A stretch of 54,778 nt of DNA from assembly GCA_900769445.1 (NCBI GenBank), contig CAAGGR010000006.1, forward strand, positions 1 to 54,778. The letters are read 5' to 3'. A program made the position numbers and the translations under genes. Positions 24,482 to 32,346 of the stretch are shown here, piece by piece. Origin of the DNA: an uncultured Alistipes sp. (GTDB lineage: Bacteria; Bacteroidota; Bacteroidia; Bacteroidales; Rikenellaceae). Under the pieces are notes generated by a model, which ran no database searches, was not told the DNA's origin, and was given only the letters and a program-made list of their open reading frames with translations. Every line of letters starts with the position of its first letter. Position 1 is the first letter of the stretch.

Positions 24482-25390
24482 TTAAAGGTTTAAGTCTGCA
24501 AACGAATCTTCGACTACACCGCGCAGATGCTTACGGTTGACATGGGTGTAGACCTCGGTTGTCGATATACTCTCGTGTCCTAAAAGCTCCTGCACCTGAC
24601 GGATATTTGCGCCGCCCTCCAAGAGGTGTGTGGCGTAGGAGTGGCGCAAGGTGTGGGGGCTGATACTCTTATCTATACCCGCCAACATCGCCGCCTGCTT
24701 AATAATGGTGAAGACCATCACTCGCGTCAGTGGCTCGCCACGGTTATTTAGAAATAGAGTTGCCTCGCTTGGTCTTTTTGGTCGGCGCAACTCCATGTAT
24801 AGCTGAATCTTATCTCTCGCCACAGAGCCTACTGGCACTATACGCTGCTTGTCCCCCTTACCAATAACACGAATATAGCCCTCACCAAAAAATAGGTCGT
24901 TTATACGCAAGGTTATAAGCTCCGAAACTCGCAGACCCGTGGAGTACAAAACTTCGACAATGGCATTGTCGCGACACCCCTTGACTGTCGTCATATCGAA
25001 GGTCGAGATTAGCGCATCAATCTCCGCCACGGTGAGCACATCGGGGAGAGTGCGCTCCTGACGTGGGGTATCAACACTGTCGGTGGGTAGCTGATCTATT
25101 TTTTCGTTGATTAGCAGACAGTTATAAAAACTCTTAATACCGCTTAATTTGCGCGCCTGCGACTTACCACTAAGCCCCTTCTCGCCATAGAGCCACGCCA
25201 TATACTTCGATATTATCTCTGGTGTTACATCCTCTGGCGTAGCGGTAAAGGTGCGCAATACGTAGTGCATAAAGTCGTCGAAATCACGCATATAGGCATC
25301 CACGGTATTCTCCGACAGACGCTTCTCTGTGCGGATATACCTCTTGTACACCTCTCTATATTTCGACCACTTTTTTGCAATATCTGCCAT
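24482..25390 (-). CDS. xerD: Site-specific tyrosine recombinase XerD
   Basis: The 302-residue protein is the right size for XerC/XerD. The core-binding domain is about 10-100 and the catalytic domain 115-290. The catalytic residues are visible: Arg154 (TGLRVSEL), Lys178 (IGKGDKQR), His246 and Arg249 (SPHTLRHSYATH), His272 (GHESI) and nucleophile Tyr281 (YTHV). VYTHVNRKHLR is closer to XerD than XerC. It resolves chromosome dimers at dif with its partner XerC, which is not in this window. I saw no integrative element around it. It is the first gene of its transcript, divergent from iorA. Confidence 0.9.
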   Translation of the reverse strand: MADIAKKWSKYREVYKRYIRTEKRLSENTVDAYMRDFDDFMHYVLRTFTATPEDVTPEIISKYMAWLYGEKGLSGKSQARKLSGIKSFYNCLLINEKIDQLPTDSVDTPRQERTLPDVLTVAEIDALISTFDMTTVKGCRDNAIVEVLYSTGLRVSELITLRINDLFFGEGYIRVIGKGDKQRIVPVGSVARDKIQLYMELRRPKRPSEATLFLNNRGEPLTRVMVFTIIKQAAMLAGIDKSISPHTLRHSYATHLLEGGANIRQVQELLGHESISTTEVYTHVNRKHLRGVVEDSFADLNL

Positions 25391-25412
25391 AAATGAGACC
25401 CTTTATTTTTGA

Positions 25413-25420
25413 CAAATTTA
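25413..25420 (-). promoter_or_regulatory. Probable -7 box for xerD
   Basis: Minus-strand TAAATTTG matches TAnnTTTG and lies about 23 bases before the ATG. No clear -33 partner is seen. Confidence 0.4.
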
Positions 25421-25470
25421 TAAAGATTTTCTCTATTACGTAGTAAATATTCACAAAAAACTGGAAAATA

Positions 25471-25502
25471 TTTCGCAGTGTGGAAAATTTTACATAACTT
25501 TG
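25471..25502 (+). promoter_or_regulatory. Promoter of the iorA-iorB-aminotransferase operon
   Basis: TTTC (25471-25474), a 20-base gap, then TAACTTTG (25495-25502), an exact -7 consensus, about 45 bases before the iorA ATG. Confidence 0.6.
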
Positions 25503-25546
25503 AAGATGCTAAATAGAAATTTAATCAAACCTAAAACAATAAAGAT

Positions 25547-27166
25547 ATGAGAAAACTACTTCTCGGTGACGAGGCTATTGCACAGGCCGCTATCGACTCT
25601 GGTCTGTCGGGTGTTTATGCATACCCAGGTACGCCTTCAACTGAAATCACAGAGTACATTCAGCTACGCGAGGAGAAGCGTGGCGAGGCTGCGGACAAGA
25701 TCTTCTGCCGCTGGGCTACAAACGAGAAAACCGCTATGGAGGGTGCGCTCGGTATGTCGTATATGGGCAAGCGCGCTTTGGTGTGTATGAAGCACGTTGG
25801 TATGAATGTGGCTGCTGACCCATTTGTTAACTCTGCAATGACAGGTGTTAATGGTGGCTTAGTAGTTGTTGCTGCCGACGATCCATCTATGCACTCATCA
25901 CAGAACGAGCAGGACTCACGTTTCTACGGCAAGTTTGCTATGATGCCTATCTTCGAGCCATCATCACAGCAGGAGGCTTACGAGATGACACGCGCTGCAT
26001 TCGAGCTTTCAGAGGCTGTGAAGCTCCCAGTTCTTATGCGTGTAACAACACGTATGGCTCACTCACGCGCTGTTGTTAACCTTACAGAGGAGCCTCGCAA
26101 GCAGAACGAGATCAACCGTCCTGAGGATGTACGCACTTGGATCCTTTTGCCAGCATTCGCAAAGCGTCGCTATGTACAGCTTCTTGCTCAGCAGGACGAC
26201 CTTATGAAGGCTTCTGTGGAGTCTAAGTACAACTTCTATAAGAGGGGTTCTAAGCCAGAGTTGGGTGTTATCACCACTGGTATTGCATATAACTACTACA
26301 TGGAGAATGTAGCAGGTGCTGAGGAGCGCAGCTTGGTTAAGGTTTCGCAGTATCCACTTCCAGTAGCTCTTATTGAGAAGATGGTTGAGGATGGCGCGAA
26401 GGAGATCCTTGTTATGGAGGAGGGTCAGCCAGTTGTTGAGGAGATGGTACGCGCCATCGTTCCTTCAACAGTTGCGGTTAAGGGTCGTTTGACTGGCGAT
26501 CTACCACGTGTAGGTGAGCTTACACCAGACTCAGTACGCGCATCGTTGGGCATGGCTAAGTTGGAGAACCTTGAGGCTGACGACATCGTTGTAGCACGTC
26601 CACCAGCATTGTGCCAGGGTTGCGGCCACCGCGATATGTACAAGGCGTTGAACGAGGTTGCTGCAGAGTACGAGAATCCTCGCATCTTTGGCGACATCGG
26701 TTGCTACACTCTTGGTGCTTTGCCTCCATTCCAGGCTCTACACGCTTGCGTTGAGATGGGTGCATCTATCACAATGGCTAAGGGTGCTTCGGATGCAGGT
26801 CAGTTCCCAGCATTCGCAGTTATCGGCGACTCTACATTTACCCACTCAGGTATGACAGGTCTTCTCGACTGCGTGAACTCTAAGGCAAACGTCGTAGTTG
26901 TTATCTCTGATAACCTCACTACAGGTATGACCGGCGGTCAGGACTCAGCAGGTACTGGCAAGATTGAGGATATCTGCCGCGGTCTTGGCGTACACCCAGA
27001 CCACGTTCGCGTTGTGGTGCCACTTCCAAAGAATATGGAGGAGATTAAGAAGACCATTCGCGAGGAGATTGAGTACAACGGTGTATCTGTAATCATCCCA
27101 CGCAGAGAGTGTATTCAGACCGCTAAGCGTCATGCTAAGGCTCGTGAGGCAGCCAAGAAGAACTAA
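25547..27166 (+). CDS. iorA: Indolepyruvate ferredoxin oxidoreductase, alpha subunit
   Basis: Oxidatively decarboxylates arylpyruvates to aryl-acetyl-CoA, reducing ferredoxin. The 539-residue protein has an N-terminal pyrimidine-binding domain (DSGLSGVYAYPGTPSTEI), a middle domain, and a C-terminal thiamine diphosphate domain with CQGCGHRDMYKALNE, FGDIGCYTLGA and the motif from GDST to ISDN. The archaeal enzyme carries two C-terminal 4Fe-4S clusters; here the chain stops soon after IIPRRECIQ, without a CxxCxxC motif, so it is the cluster-less short form. It is followed 28 bases later by iorB, and then by an aminotransferase. Confidence 0.94.
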   Translation: MRKLLLGDEAIAQAAIDSGLSGVYAYPGTPSTEITEYIQLREEKRGEAADKIFCRWATNEKTAMEGALGMSYMGKRALVCMKHVGMNVAADPFVNSAMTGVNGGLVVVAADDPSMHSSQNEQDSRFYGKFAMMPIFEPSSQQEAYEMTRAAFELSEAVKLPVLMRVTTRMAHSRAVVNLTEEPRKQNEINRPEDVRTWILLPAFAKRRYVQLLAQQDDLMKASVESKYNFYKRGSKPELGVITTGIAYNYYMENVAGAEERSLVKVSQYPLPVALIEKMVEDGAKEILVMEEGQPVVEEMVRAIVPSTVAVKGRLTGDLPRVGELTPDSVRASLGMAKLENLEADDIVVARPPALCQGCGHRDMYKALNEVAAEYENPRIFGDIGCYTLGALPPFQALHACVEMGASITMAKGASDAGQFPAFAVIGDSTFTHSGMTGLLDCVNSKANVVVVISDNLTTGMTGGQDSAGTGKIEDICRGLGVHPDHVRVVVPLPKNMEEIKKTIREEIEYNGVSVIIPRRECIQTAKRHAKAREAAKKN

Positions 27167-27194
27167 GTCCGCAAACAACAAAAACGAAACAATT

Positions 27195-27776
27195 ATGAAG
27201 AAAGATATTATTTTGGCTGGCGTCGGCGGACAGGGTATTTTGTCGATCGCAACAGTTATCGGCGAGGCTGCTTTGGCTGAGGGCTGGAACATCAAGCAGG
27301 CCGAGGTACACGGTATGAGCCAGCGTGGTGGCGACGTGCAGAGTAACCTACGTCTCTCTACCGAGCCTATCGCATCAGATCTTATTGCTAAGGGCGGCGC
27401 AGATGTTATCATCTCGTTGGAGCCTATGGAGGCTTTGCGCTATCTTGAGTACTTGAAGAAGGATGGTTGGGTTGTAACCTCTACCGTGCCTTTCGTAAAT
27501 ATTCCTAACTACCCTGCCGAGGAGGATATCAACGCACACCTTGCAGCACTTCCTAACTGCGTATCATTGAATGTGGAGCAGTTGGCAAAGGATGCTGGCG
27601 CGCCATTGCAGGCTGCAAACATGGTATTGTTGGGCGCTGCTATTCCAATGCTCGATATCGAGTTCGAGAAGATCGAGGCTGGTATTCGTCGTATCTTTGC
27701 TCGTAAGGGCGAGGAGGTTATTGAGAAGAATCTTGCTGCAGTACGAGCAGGTTATGAGAACTCTATCAAAAAATAA
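27195..27776 (+). CDS. iorB: Indolepyruvate ferredoxin oxidoreductase, beta subunit
   Basis: 193 residues from the ATG at 27195 (MKKDIILAGVGGQGILSIAT). The GVGGQGI loop and AEVHGMSQRGGDVQSNLR are the gamma/beta-type oxidoreductase domain signature for CoA and partner binding. It forms the IorAB complex with the preceding gene. The longer frame upstream is the end of iorA in another phase. It is followed by the aminotransferase after 7 bases, so the three are one operon. Confidence 0.94.
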   Translation: MKKDIILAGVGGQGILSIATVIGEAALAEGWNIKQAEVHGMSQRGGDVQSNLRLSTEPIASDLIAKGGADVIISLEPMEALRYLEYLKKDGWVVTSTVPFVNIPNYPAEEDINAHLAALPNCVSLNVEQLAKDAGAPLQAANMVLLGAAIPMLDIEFEKIEAGIRRIFARKGEEVIEKNLAAVRAGYENSIKK

Positions 27777-27783
27777 CAAGACA

Positions 27784-29100
27784 ATGGATAGACCATTAGA
27801 TAAGCAGACCGTTGACAACATCTGTATTGCCAACGGTTTGCGCAACGCTAAGGAGCTTGGCGCTGCTTCAATACGTCAGTTTGTAAGCGTAGTTAAGGAT
27901 ATCGAGGCTAAGACTGGTGTCGAGTATATCCGTATGGAGATTGGCGAGCCAGGTCTTCCTGCCGAGATGATTGGTATCGAGGCCGAGCATGAGGCATTGC
28001 TTGCAGGCGTAGGCTCTAAGTACCCACTTATCACTGGTATCGAGCCACTTACAAAGGAGGCATCACGCTTTATCAAGGCATTTATCAACCTTGATATCCC
28101 TCCTGTCTGCATCGTGCCTACTGTAGGCTCTATGCAGGGTGCCTTTGCTTCGTTTATGGCGTTGAACCAGATGCGTGATGATCGCGACACCATCCTCTTT
28201 ATCGACCCAGGCTTCCCAGTACAGAAGGCACAGTGCAAAGTGCAGGGCATCCGCTTCGAGTCGTTCGATGTTATCGACTATCGTGGCGAGAAGCTCGAGG
28301 CAAAGCTTGAGGAGGTACTCTCATCTGGTCGCATCAGCGGTATGATCTACTCTAACCCTAACAACCCAACGTGGATGTGCCTCAACGAGCAGGAGTTGGA
28401 GATTATCGGTCGCATGGCAACAAAATATGACGTTGTCGTTATCGAGGACTTGGCATACCTAAATATGGACTTCCGCGAGGATCGCTCGAAGCCTTTCGAG
28501 GCTCCATATCAGCCATCTGTAGCTCGCTACACAAACAACTGTCTACACCTTCTTTCTGGCTCAAAGATGTTCTCATACGCAGGTCAGCGTATCGCTATCG
28601 TGGCGATGAATCCTGCGCTTGCAGAGCGTTGCTACGATGCCTTTGCTAAGAAGTATGGCAACGATGGTCAGTTCCGCCGTAACTTTATCTTTAACATTCT
28701 CTACGTATTGTCATCGGGTGTTCCACACTCTGCACAGTACGCTTTGGCAGCTATGTTCCGCGCAGCATCGGATGGTCGCCTCGACTTCGTAGGCCACACC
28801 CGCGAGTATGCAGTGCGCGCACAGCGTGTTAAGGAGATTATGGTAAAGAATGGCTTCCATATTGTCTACGACAAGGACTGCAATCAGAATGTGAGCGACG
28901 GCTTCTTCTTCACATTCGGTTATAAGGATATGACTGGCGAGCAGCTTATCAACAAGCTTATCTACTACGGTATCTCGGCTATTACACTCGCACCAACAGG
29001 AAGCTCTCGCGAGGGCTTGCGTGGCTGCGTGTCGATGATTTCCGACTATCAGTATGACGAGCTTGACAAGCGTTTGCGACTATTCAGCCAGGATTACTAA
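27784..29100 (+). CDS. Class I/II PLP-dependent aminotransferase (probably aromatic or branched substrate)
   Basis: 438 residues from the ATG at 27784. Fold-type I features are IVPTVGSMQGAFASF, SNPNNPTWMCLNEQEL, the Asp of VVIEDLAYLNMDF, the Schiff-base Lys in LLSGSKMFSYAGQRIAI, and the terminal Arg region SSREGLRGCVSM. Position directly after iorAB suggests that it supplies the arylpyruvates by transamination; that is inference. The first 71 codons of the longer frame lie over iorB and are not used. A hairpin terminator follows. Confidence 0.9.
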   Translation: MDRPLDKQTVDNICIANGLRNAKELGAASIRQFVSVVKDIEAKTGVEYIRMEIGEPGLPAEMIGIEAEHEALLAGVGSKYPLITGIEPLTKEASRFIKAFINLDIPPVCIVPTVGSMQGAFASFMALNQMRDDRDTILFIDPGFPVQKAQCKVQGIRFESFDVIDYRGEKLEAKLEEVLSSGRISGMIYSNPNNPTWMCLNEQELEIIGRMATKYDVVVIEDLAYLNMDFREDRSKPFEAPYQPSVARYTNNCLHLLSGSKMFSYAGQRIAIVAMNPALAERCYDAFAKKYGNDGQFRRNFIFNILYVLSSGVPHSAQYALAAMFRAASDGRLDFVGHTREYAVRAQRVKEIMVKNGFHIVYDKDCNQNVSDGFFFTFGYKDMTGEQLINKLIYYGISAITLAPTGSSREGLRGCVSMISDYQYDELDKRLRLFSQDY

Positions 29101-29109
29101 TAAACATTT

Positions 29110-29143
29110 AGGGCTGCCCCACATCAGTAGGACAGCCCTTTAA
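29110..29143 (+). terminator. Terminator or attenuator between aminotransferase and CoA hydrolase genes
   Basis: AGGGCTGCC and GGACAGCCCTTT flank a 10-base loop. The short 3' T run suggests partial termination inside the cluster. Confidence 0.65.
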
Positions 29144-29161
29144 CTCTTAGAAGTTTTGAAT

Positions 29162-30454
29162 ATGAATTTAGTTAGTGCGGCTGAAGCCGCGAAACTTATC
29201 AAGTCGGGCGACTCGGTATATATCCAAGGCTCGACATCTATACCTGAGGTATTGGTGCAGGCTATGACCGACCGTGCTGAGGAGTTGCGTGATGTTAAGG
29301 TCTACACAGCTTTCGCTATTGGTCGCTTCGATGCCCCATACGCTAAGGCGGAGTTGCGCGACTCATTCGAGCCACTTAGCTTCTTCGTGGCAAACAACCT
29401 CCGTAACGCTATCAACTCTGGCGTAGCACAGACCATCCCTGCATTCTTGGGCGAGATTCCATTCCTCTTCCGCTCACGCCAGATTCCATTGGATGTAACA
29501 CTCCTAAATGTATCTGAGCCAGATGAGGATGGCTACTGCTCATATGGTGTATCTGCCGACCTGGCATTCTCGGCTGTGGAGTGCTCAAAGGTTATCATCG
29601 CGCAGGTGAATAAGTATATGCCTCGCACCTTCGGTGACCCTGTTATCCACGTATCGAAGATTGACGCTATGGTTCGCGGCGATGAGCCACTTGTGGAGGT
29701 GCCAACCGTTATCCCTAACGATGTAGAGCGCCGTATCGGTAACTTTATCGCATCGGAGATTCCTGATGGTGCAACATTGCAGATAGGCGTGGGTGGTATT
29801 CCTAACGCTGTGCTTGATGCTTTGCAGAACCACAAGCACCTCGGCCTACATACCGAGGCTATGACCGATGGCGTAGTGCCTCTCATTCAGAAGGGTATCA
29901 TCGATAACTCACTCAAGAAGCTTTACCCAGGTCAGTCTTTGGCTTGCTTGTGTCTTGGTAGCCAGCGTCTGTACGACTACTTGGACGGCAACCGCGATGT
30001 TGTTATCCGCGACGTAGCTTGGACTAATGACCCACAAAATATCCGCCAGAACCCTAAGGTTATGGCCGTAAACTCTGCTATCGAGGTCGACCTCACAGGT
30101 CAGATTTGCGCAGACTCAATCGGTGAGCGCATCTTCTCTGGTGTGGGTGGCCAGCATGACTTTATGTATGGCGGTGCATTGTCGGAGGGTGGTAAGTGCT
30201 TTATCGCATTGCCTTCTATCACCACCAAGGGTATCTCGAAGATTGTGCCAACGCTCACTAAGGGCGCGGGCGTGGTAACTACTCGCTTCCAGGCGCAGTA
30301 TATCGCAACCGAGCATGGCATTGTCTACCTACGTAATAAATCGTTGGCCGAGCGCGCTAAGCTCCTTATCTCTATTGCCGATCCATCAGTCCGTGAGGAT
30401 TTGGAGCGCGCAGCGGTGGAGCGTTTCGGTGTTGGATTTCTTCGACTCAAATAA
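29162..30454 (+). CDS. Acetyl-CoA hydrolase/CoA transferase family protein
   Basis: 430 residues from the ATG at 29162. The family I CoA-transferase type fold is shown by YIQGSTSIPEVLVQAM near the start, QIGVGGIPNAVLDAL, LHTEAMTDGVVPL with the catalytic Glu, and IFSGVGGQHDFMYGGALSEGGK. It is in the 4-hydroxybutyrate/acetyl-CoA transferase group. Placed after iorAB and an aminotransferase, it probably releases aryl or branched acids from their CoA esters, moving CoA to acetate or water; this is inference. It may be partly separated by the hairpin at 29110. Its stop codon touches a family A palindrome. Confidence 0.9.
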   Translation: MNLVSAAEAAKLIKSGDSVYIQGSTSIPEVLVQAMTDRAEELRDVKVYTAFAIGRFDAPYAKAELRDSFEPLSFFVANNLRNAINSGVAQTIPAFLGEIPFLFRSRQIPLDVTLLNVSEPDEDGYCSYGVSADLAFSAVECSKVIIAQVNKYMPRTFGDPVIHVSKIDAMVRGDEPLVEVPTVIPNDVERRIGNFIASEIPDGATLQIGVGGIPNAVLDALQNHKHLGLHTEAMTDGVVPLIQKGIIDNSLKKLYPGQSLACLCLGSQRLYDYLDGNRDVVIRDVAWTNDPQNIRQNPKVMAVNSAIEVDLTGQICADSIGERIFSGVGGQHDFMYGGALSEGGKCFIALPSITTKGISKIVPTLTKGAGVVTTRFQAQYIATEHGIVYLRNKSLAERAKLLISIADPSVREDLERAAVERFGVGFLRLK

Positions 30455-30581
30455 TTTCTCACGATAAGGCAGACATCTACTGCCGCTAACAAAAAGTCCC
30501 GACAATGAGCAGTACCTCAAGTACAGCCCATCGTCGGGATTTTTGCCGAGCGTTGTATCTGCAGCCTTCTCCTGAGAAATT
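30453..30581 (-). repeat. Family A nested palindromic element, copy 2 (complete)
   Basis: Four nested stems are visible. AATTTCTC (30453-30460) pairs with GAGAAATT (30574-30581). AAGGC (30466-30470) pairs with GCCTT (30564-30568). TCCCGACAATGAGC (30497-30510) pairs with 30526-30539. GTAC (30512-30515) pairs with GTAC (30521-30524). The two imperfect positions of the long stem are A-C on the plus strand and G-T on the minus strand. The stems differ in sequence from copy 1 (1-119), yet still pair. CTGCCGCTAACAAAA and TTTTTGCCGAGCGTTG are shared with it. The element starts inside the stop codon of the CoA hydrolase gene and, on the plus strand, ends the long stem with TTTTT, so it also works as that gene's terminator. 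Confidence 0.85.
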
Positions 30582-30690
30582 AGGTCGTACTACCCTGTAG
30601 GCTGATATTTCGCTTGTTCCAAGCGACAGCTAAAGCTGTGGGTTTCTATATGATTTTCATAGAAACTCATCGTAACTCATATTAACACAC
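30582..30690. other. Three-hairpin segment resembling an IS200/IS605 end
   Basis: No gene is visible. Three consecutive hairpins are present: CGCTTG-TTC-CAAGCG, ACAGCT-AA-AGCTGT followed by GGG, and GTTTCTAT with ATAGAAAC around a 9-base loop. The ACAGCTAAAGCTGTGGG hairpin resembles right-end hairpins of IS200/IS605-type elements. No tnpA or tnpB frame is present here, so at most it is a remnant. Confidence 0.4.
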
Positions 30691-30755
30691 TCCCTAAAAA
30701 GTCGCAGACTTTTAACTATTACTAATTTCTCATTACTCACTACTAATTTCCCCCT
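30691..30755 (-). repeat. Family C intergenic repeat, copy 3
   Basis: On the minus strand: AAATTAGTAGTGAGTAATGA, GAAATTAGTAATAGTT, then AAAAGTC-TGC-GACTTTTTAGGG. The terminal hairpin differs from copies 1 and 2 (AAAAGGC type). Confidence 0.65.
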
Positions 30756-30763
30756 AATTCCCA

Positions 30764-30794
30764 TTTTCACTTTTCACTTTTTTTCTTATCTTTG
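30764..30794 (+). promoter_or_regulatory. Promoter of the 229-residue membrane protein gene
   Basis: TTTT (30764-30767), a 19-base gap, then TATCTTTG (30787-30794), an exact -7 consensus, about 28 bases before the ATG. Confidence 0.6.
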
Positions 30795-30822
30795 CTCTTA
30801 CCTATATAAATAAATTGAAGAT

Positions 30823-31512
30823 ATGAAACGACAAGATCTCTACTTCGCCCTTGTAATGTTGGCGATATTTGTTCCATTCTTTGTGTCGCCTGAGTTGTAT
30901 GCTTGGTATAAGAGCTTCAACGCAGAGCATGCTATGATTATGGCTTTCCTAAAGTTCGGTATCCTCTCAACCCTTGGCGAGATGCTCGGCTGCCGTATCT
31001 CTACTGGCTCATACACACACCCAACATTCGGTGTATTGCCTCGTATGGTGGTGTGGGGTTTGCTTGGTATGGCTATCTCTATGGCGATGACCGTATTCTC
31101 TGCAGGTATCCCAGCCTTTATAACCAATATGGGCGGTGGTGAGCTTGTAGCAGGATTCTATGCTGAGGGTCTATCGTGGGGTAAGTTTATCGTTGCCCTC
31201 GCTATCTCGGTGATGATGAACACCTTCTTCGCCCCTGTGTTTATGACATTCCACAAGATTACCGATGCACATATTGCCGAGTGTGGTGGCTCGCTTAAGG
31301 CACTTATCACCCCTATCCCTATGCAGCGTCTTATTAAGAATGTGAACTGGGATGTGCAGTGGGGCTTTATCTTTAAGAAGACTATTCCACTATTCTGGTA
31401 CCCTGCCCACACCATTACCTTTATGCTCCCTGGCGAGCTTCGTGTACTATTCGCAGCACTTTTGGGCGTGGCTCTTGGTGTTATCTTGGCAATCGGTCTA
31501 AAGAAGAAATAG
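30823..31512 (+). CDS. Conserved integral membrane protein of unknown function
   Basis: 229 residues with about five hydrophobic segments: 8-28, 38-56 (FLKFGILSTLGEML), 74-98 (MVVWGLLGMAISMAMTVFSA), 124-143, and 200-226. Conserved-looking features are the small-residue pair GEMLGCRISTGSY, FFAPVFMTFHKITD, and NWDVQWGFIFKKTIPLFWYPAH followed by a final helix and KKK. The last part loosely recalls the C-terminal WPxxQ-x-xNF region of Mpv17/PMP22 proteins, but the match is too weak for a name. It has its own promoter, and no operon partner is seen. Confidence 0.8.
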   Translation: MKRQDLYFALVMLAIFVPFFVSPELYAWYKSFNAEHAMIMAFLKFGILSTLGEMLGCRISTGSYTHPTFGVLPRMVVWGLLGMAISMAMTVFSAGIPAFITNMGGGELVAGFYAEGLSWGKFIVALAISVMMNTFFAPVFMTFHKITDAHIAECGGSLKALITPIPMQRLIKNVNWDVQWGFIFKKTIPLFWYPAHTITFMLPGELRVLFAALLGVALGVILAIGLKKK

Positions 31513-31574
31513 CCTGATAATCAGACTATATAGATTTGCCTTATAGGACTATAAAAAATCATTAAGGAAAATCT

Positions 31575-31605
31575 ATTGCAGATAAGAAAAATGACCTTAT
31601 ATTTG
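31575..31605 (+). promoter_or_regulatory. Promoter of the rubrerythrin gene
   Basis: ATTG (31575-31578), a 19-base gap, then TATATTTG (31598-31605). The 19 bases TTATATTTGCACCAGAAAC starting at 31597 are repeated exactly in the promoter of the candidate RNA gene at 37878. Confidence 0.65.
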
Positions 31606-31671
31606 CACCAGAAACGAAAAGGAAACCAATAAAAAAAACTAAAAATATTAACCTGTAAAAACTACAAGATT

Positions 31672-32226
31672 ATGGCAAAGAAGTTTATTTGTTCAGTATG
31701 CGGATATATTCACGAGGGTAACGAGGCACCAGATCAGTGTCCATTGTGCAAGGTAGGCAAGGATAAGTTCAACGAGATGGCTGAGGAGAACAAGGCACTT
31801 GAGTTTGTTACCGAGCATAAGATTGGCGATGGCAAGGTTGACCACCCTGAGATTTTGGAGGGTTTGAATAACCACTTTATGGGTGAGTGTACCGAGGTAG
31901 GTATGTACCTTGCAATGAGCCGTCAGGCAGACCGCGAGGGCTACCCAGAGATTGCTGAGGCCTTCAAGCGCTATGCTTTCGAGGAGGCAGAGCATGCATC
32001 AAAGTTCGCTGAGTTGTTGGGCGACTGCGTATGGGATACAAAGACCAACCTCGAGAAGCGTATGAACGCCGAGAGCGGTGCTTGCGCAGACAAGATGCGT
32101 ATCGCAGCGTTGGCTAAGCAGAACAACTACGACGCTATCCACGACACCGTTCACGAGATGGCTAAGGATGAGGCTCGCCACGGCAAGGGCTTTGAGGGCT
32201 TGTACAACCGCTACTTCAAGAAGTAA
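31672..32226 (+). CDS. Reverse rubrerythrin (rubredoxin domain at the N-terminus)
   Basis: 184 residues. A rubredoxin-like domain comes first, with Cys7, Cys10, Cys23 and Cys26 binding iron (CSVC, CPLC). A ferritin-like diiron domain follows (about 45-184), with Glu/His ligands in MGECTEVGMYLAMSRQA, EEAEHASKFAELLG and DEARHGKGFEGL. The order is the reverse of classical rubrerythrin, which has rubredoxin last; reverse rubrerythrins in anaerobes reduce hydrogen peroxide and oxygen. It should protect an anaerobe against oxidative stress in the cytoplasm. It is a single gene with its own promoter and a strong terminator. Confidence 0.93.
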   Translation: MAKKFICSVCGYIHEGNEAPDQCPLCKVGKDKFNEMAEENKALEFVTEHKIGDGKVDHPEILEGLNNHFMGECTEVGMYLAMSRQADREGYPEIAEAFKRYAFEEAEHASKFAELLGDCVWDTKTNLEKRMNAESGACADKMRIAALAKQNNYDAIHDTVHEMAKDEARHGKGFEGLYNRYFKK

Positions 32227-32236
32227 TCATAACAAT

Positions 32237-32283
32237 ACACAAAACAATAGGGCAGCCTTTTGGGTTGCCCTATTGTTTTGTGT
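32237..32283 (+). terminator. Strong bidirectional terminator after the rubrerythrin gene
   Basis: An 18-bp perfect stem: ACACAAAACAATAGGGCA (32237-32254) with 32266-32283, around an 11-base loop. T runs lie on the 3' arm. Confidence 0.88.
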
Positions 32284-32286
32284 ATC

Positions 32287-32340
32287 AATTAGTAGAGAGG
32301 AATTAGTAATAGTTAAAAGTCTACGACTTTTTTGGGGACA
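32287..32340 (+). repeat. Family C intergenic repeat, copy 4
   Basis: CAATTAGTAGAGAGGAATTA, GTAATAGTT, then AAAAGTC-TAC-GACTTTTTTGGGG. The terminal hairpin has the AAAAGTC/GACTTTT type seen in copy 3. Confidence 0.65.
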
Positions 32341-32346
32341 GGATGA

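Noticed and set aside
24482..25390. XerD as the integrase of a mobile element
   Set aside because: Size, domain order and neighbours are those of a chromosomal XerD, and no direct repeats, tRNA or cargo genes flank it.
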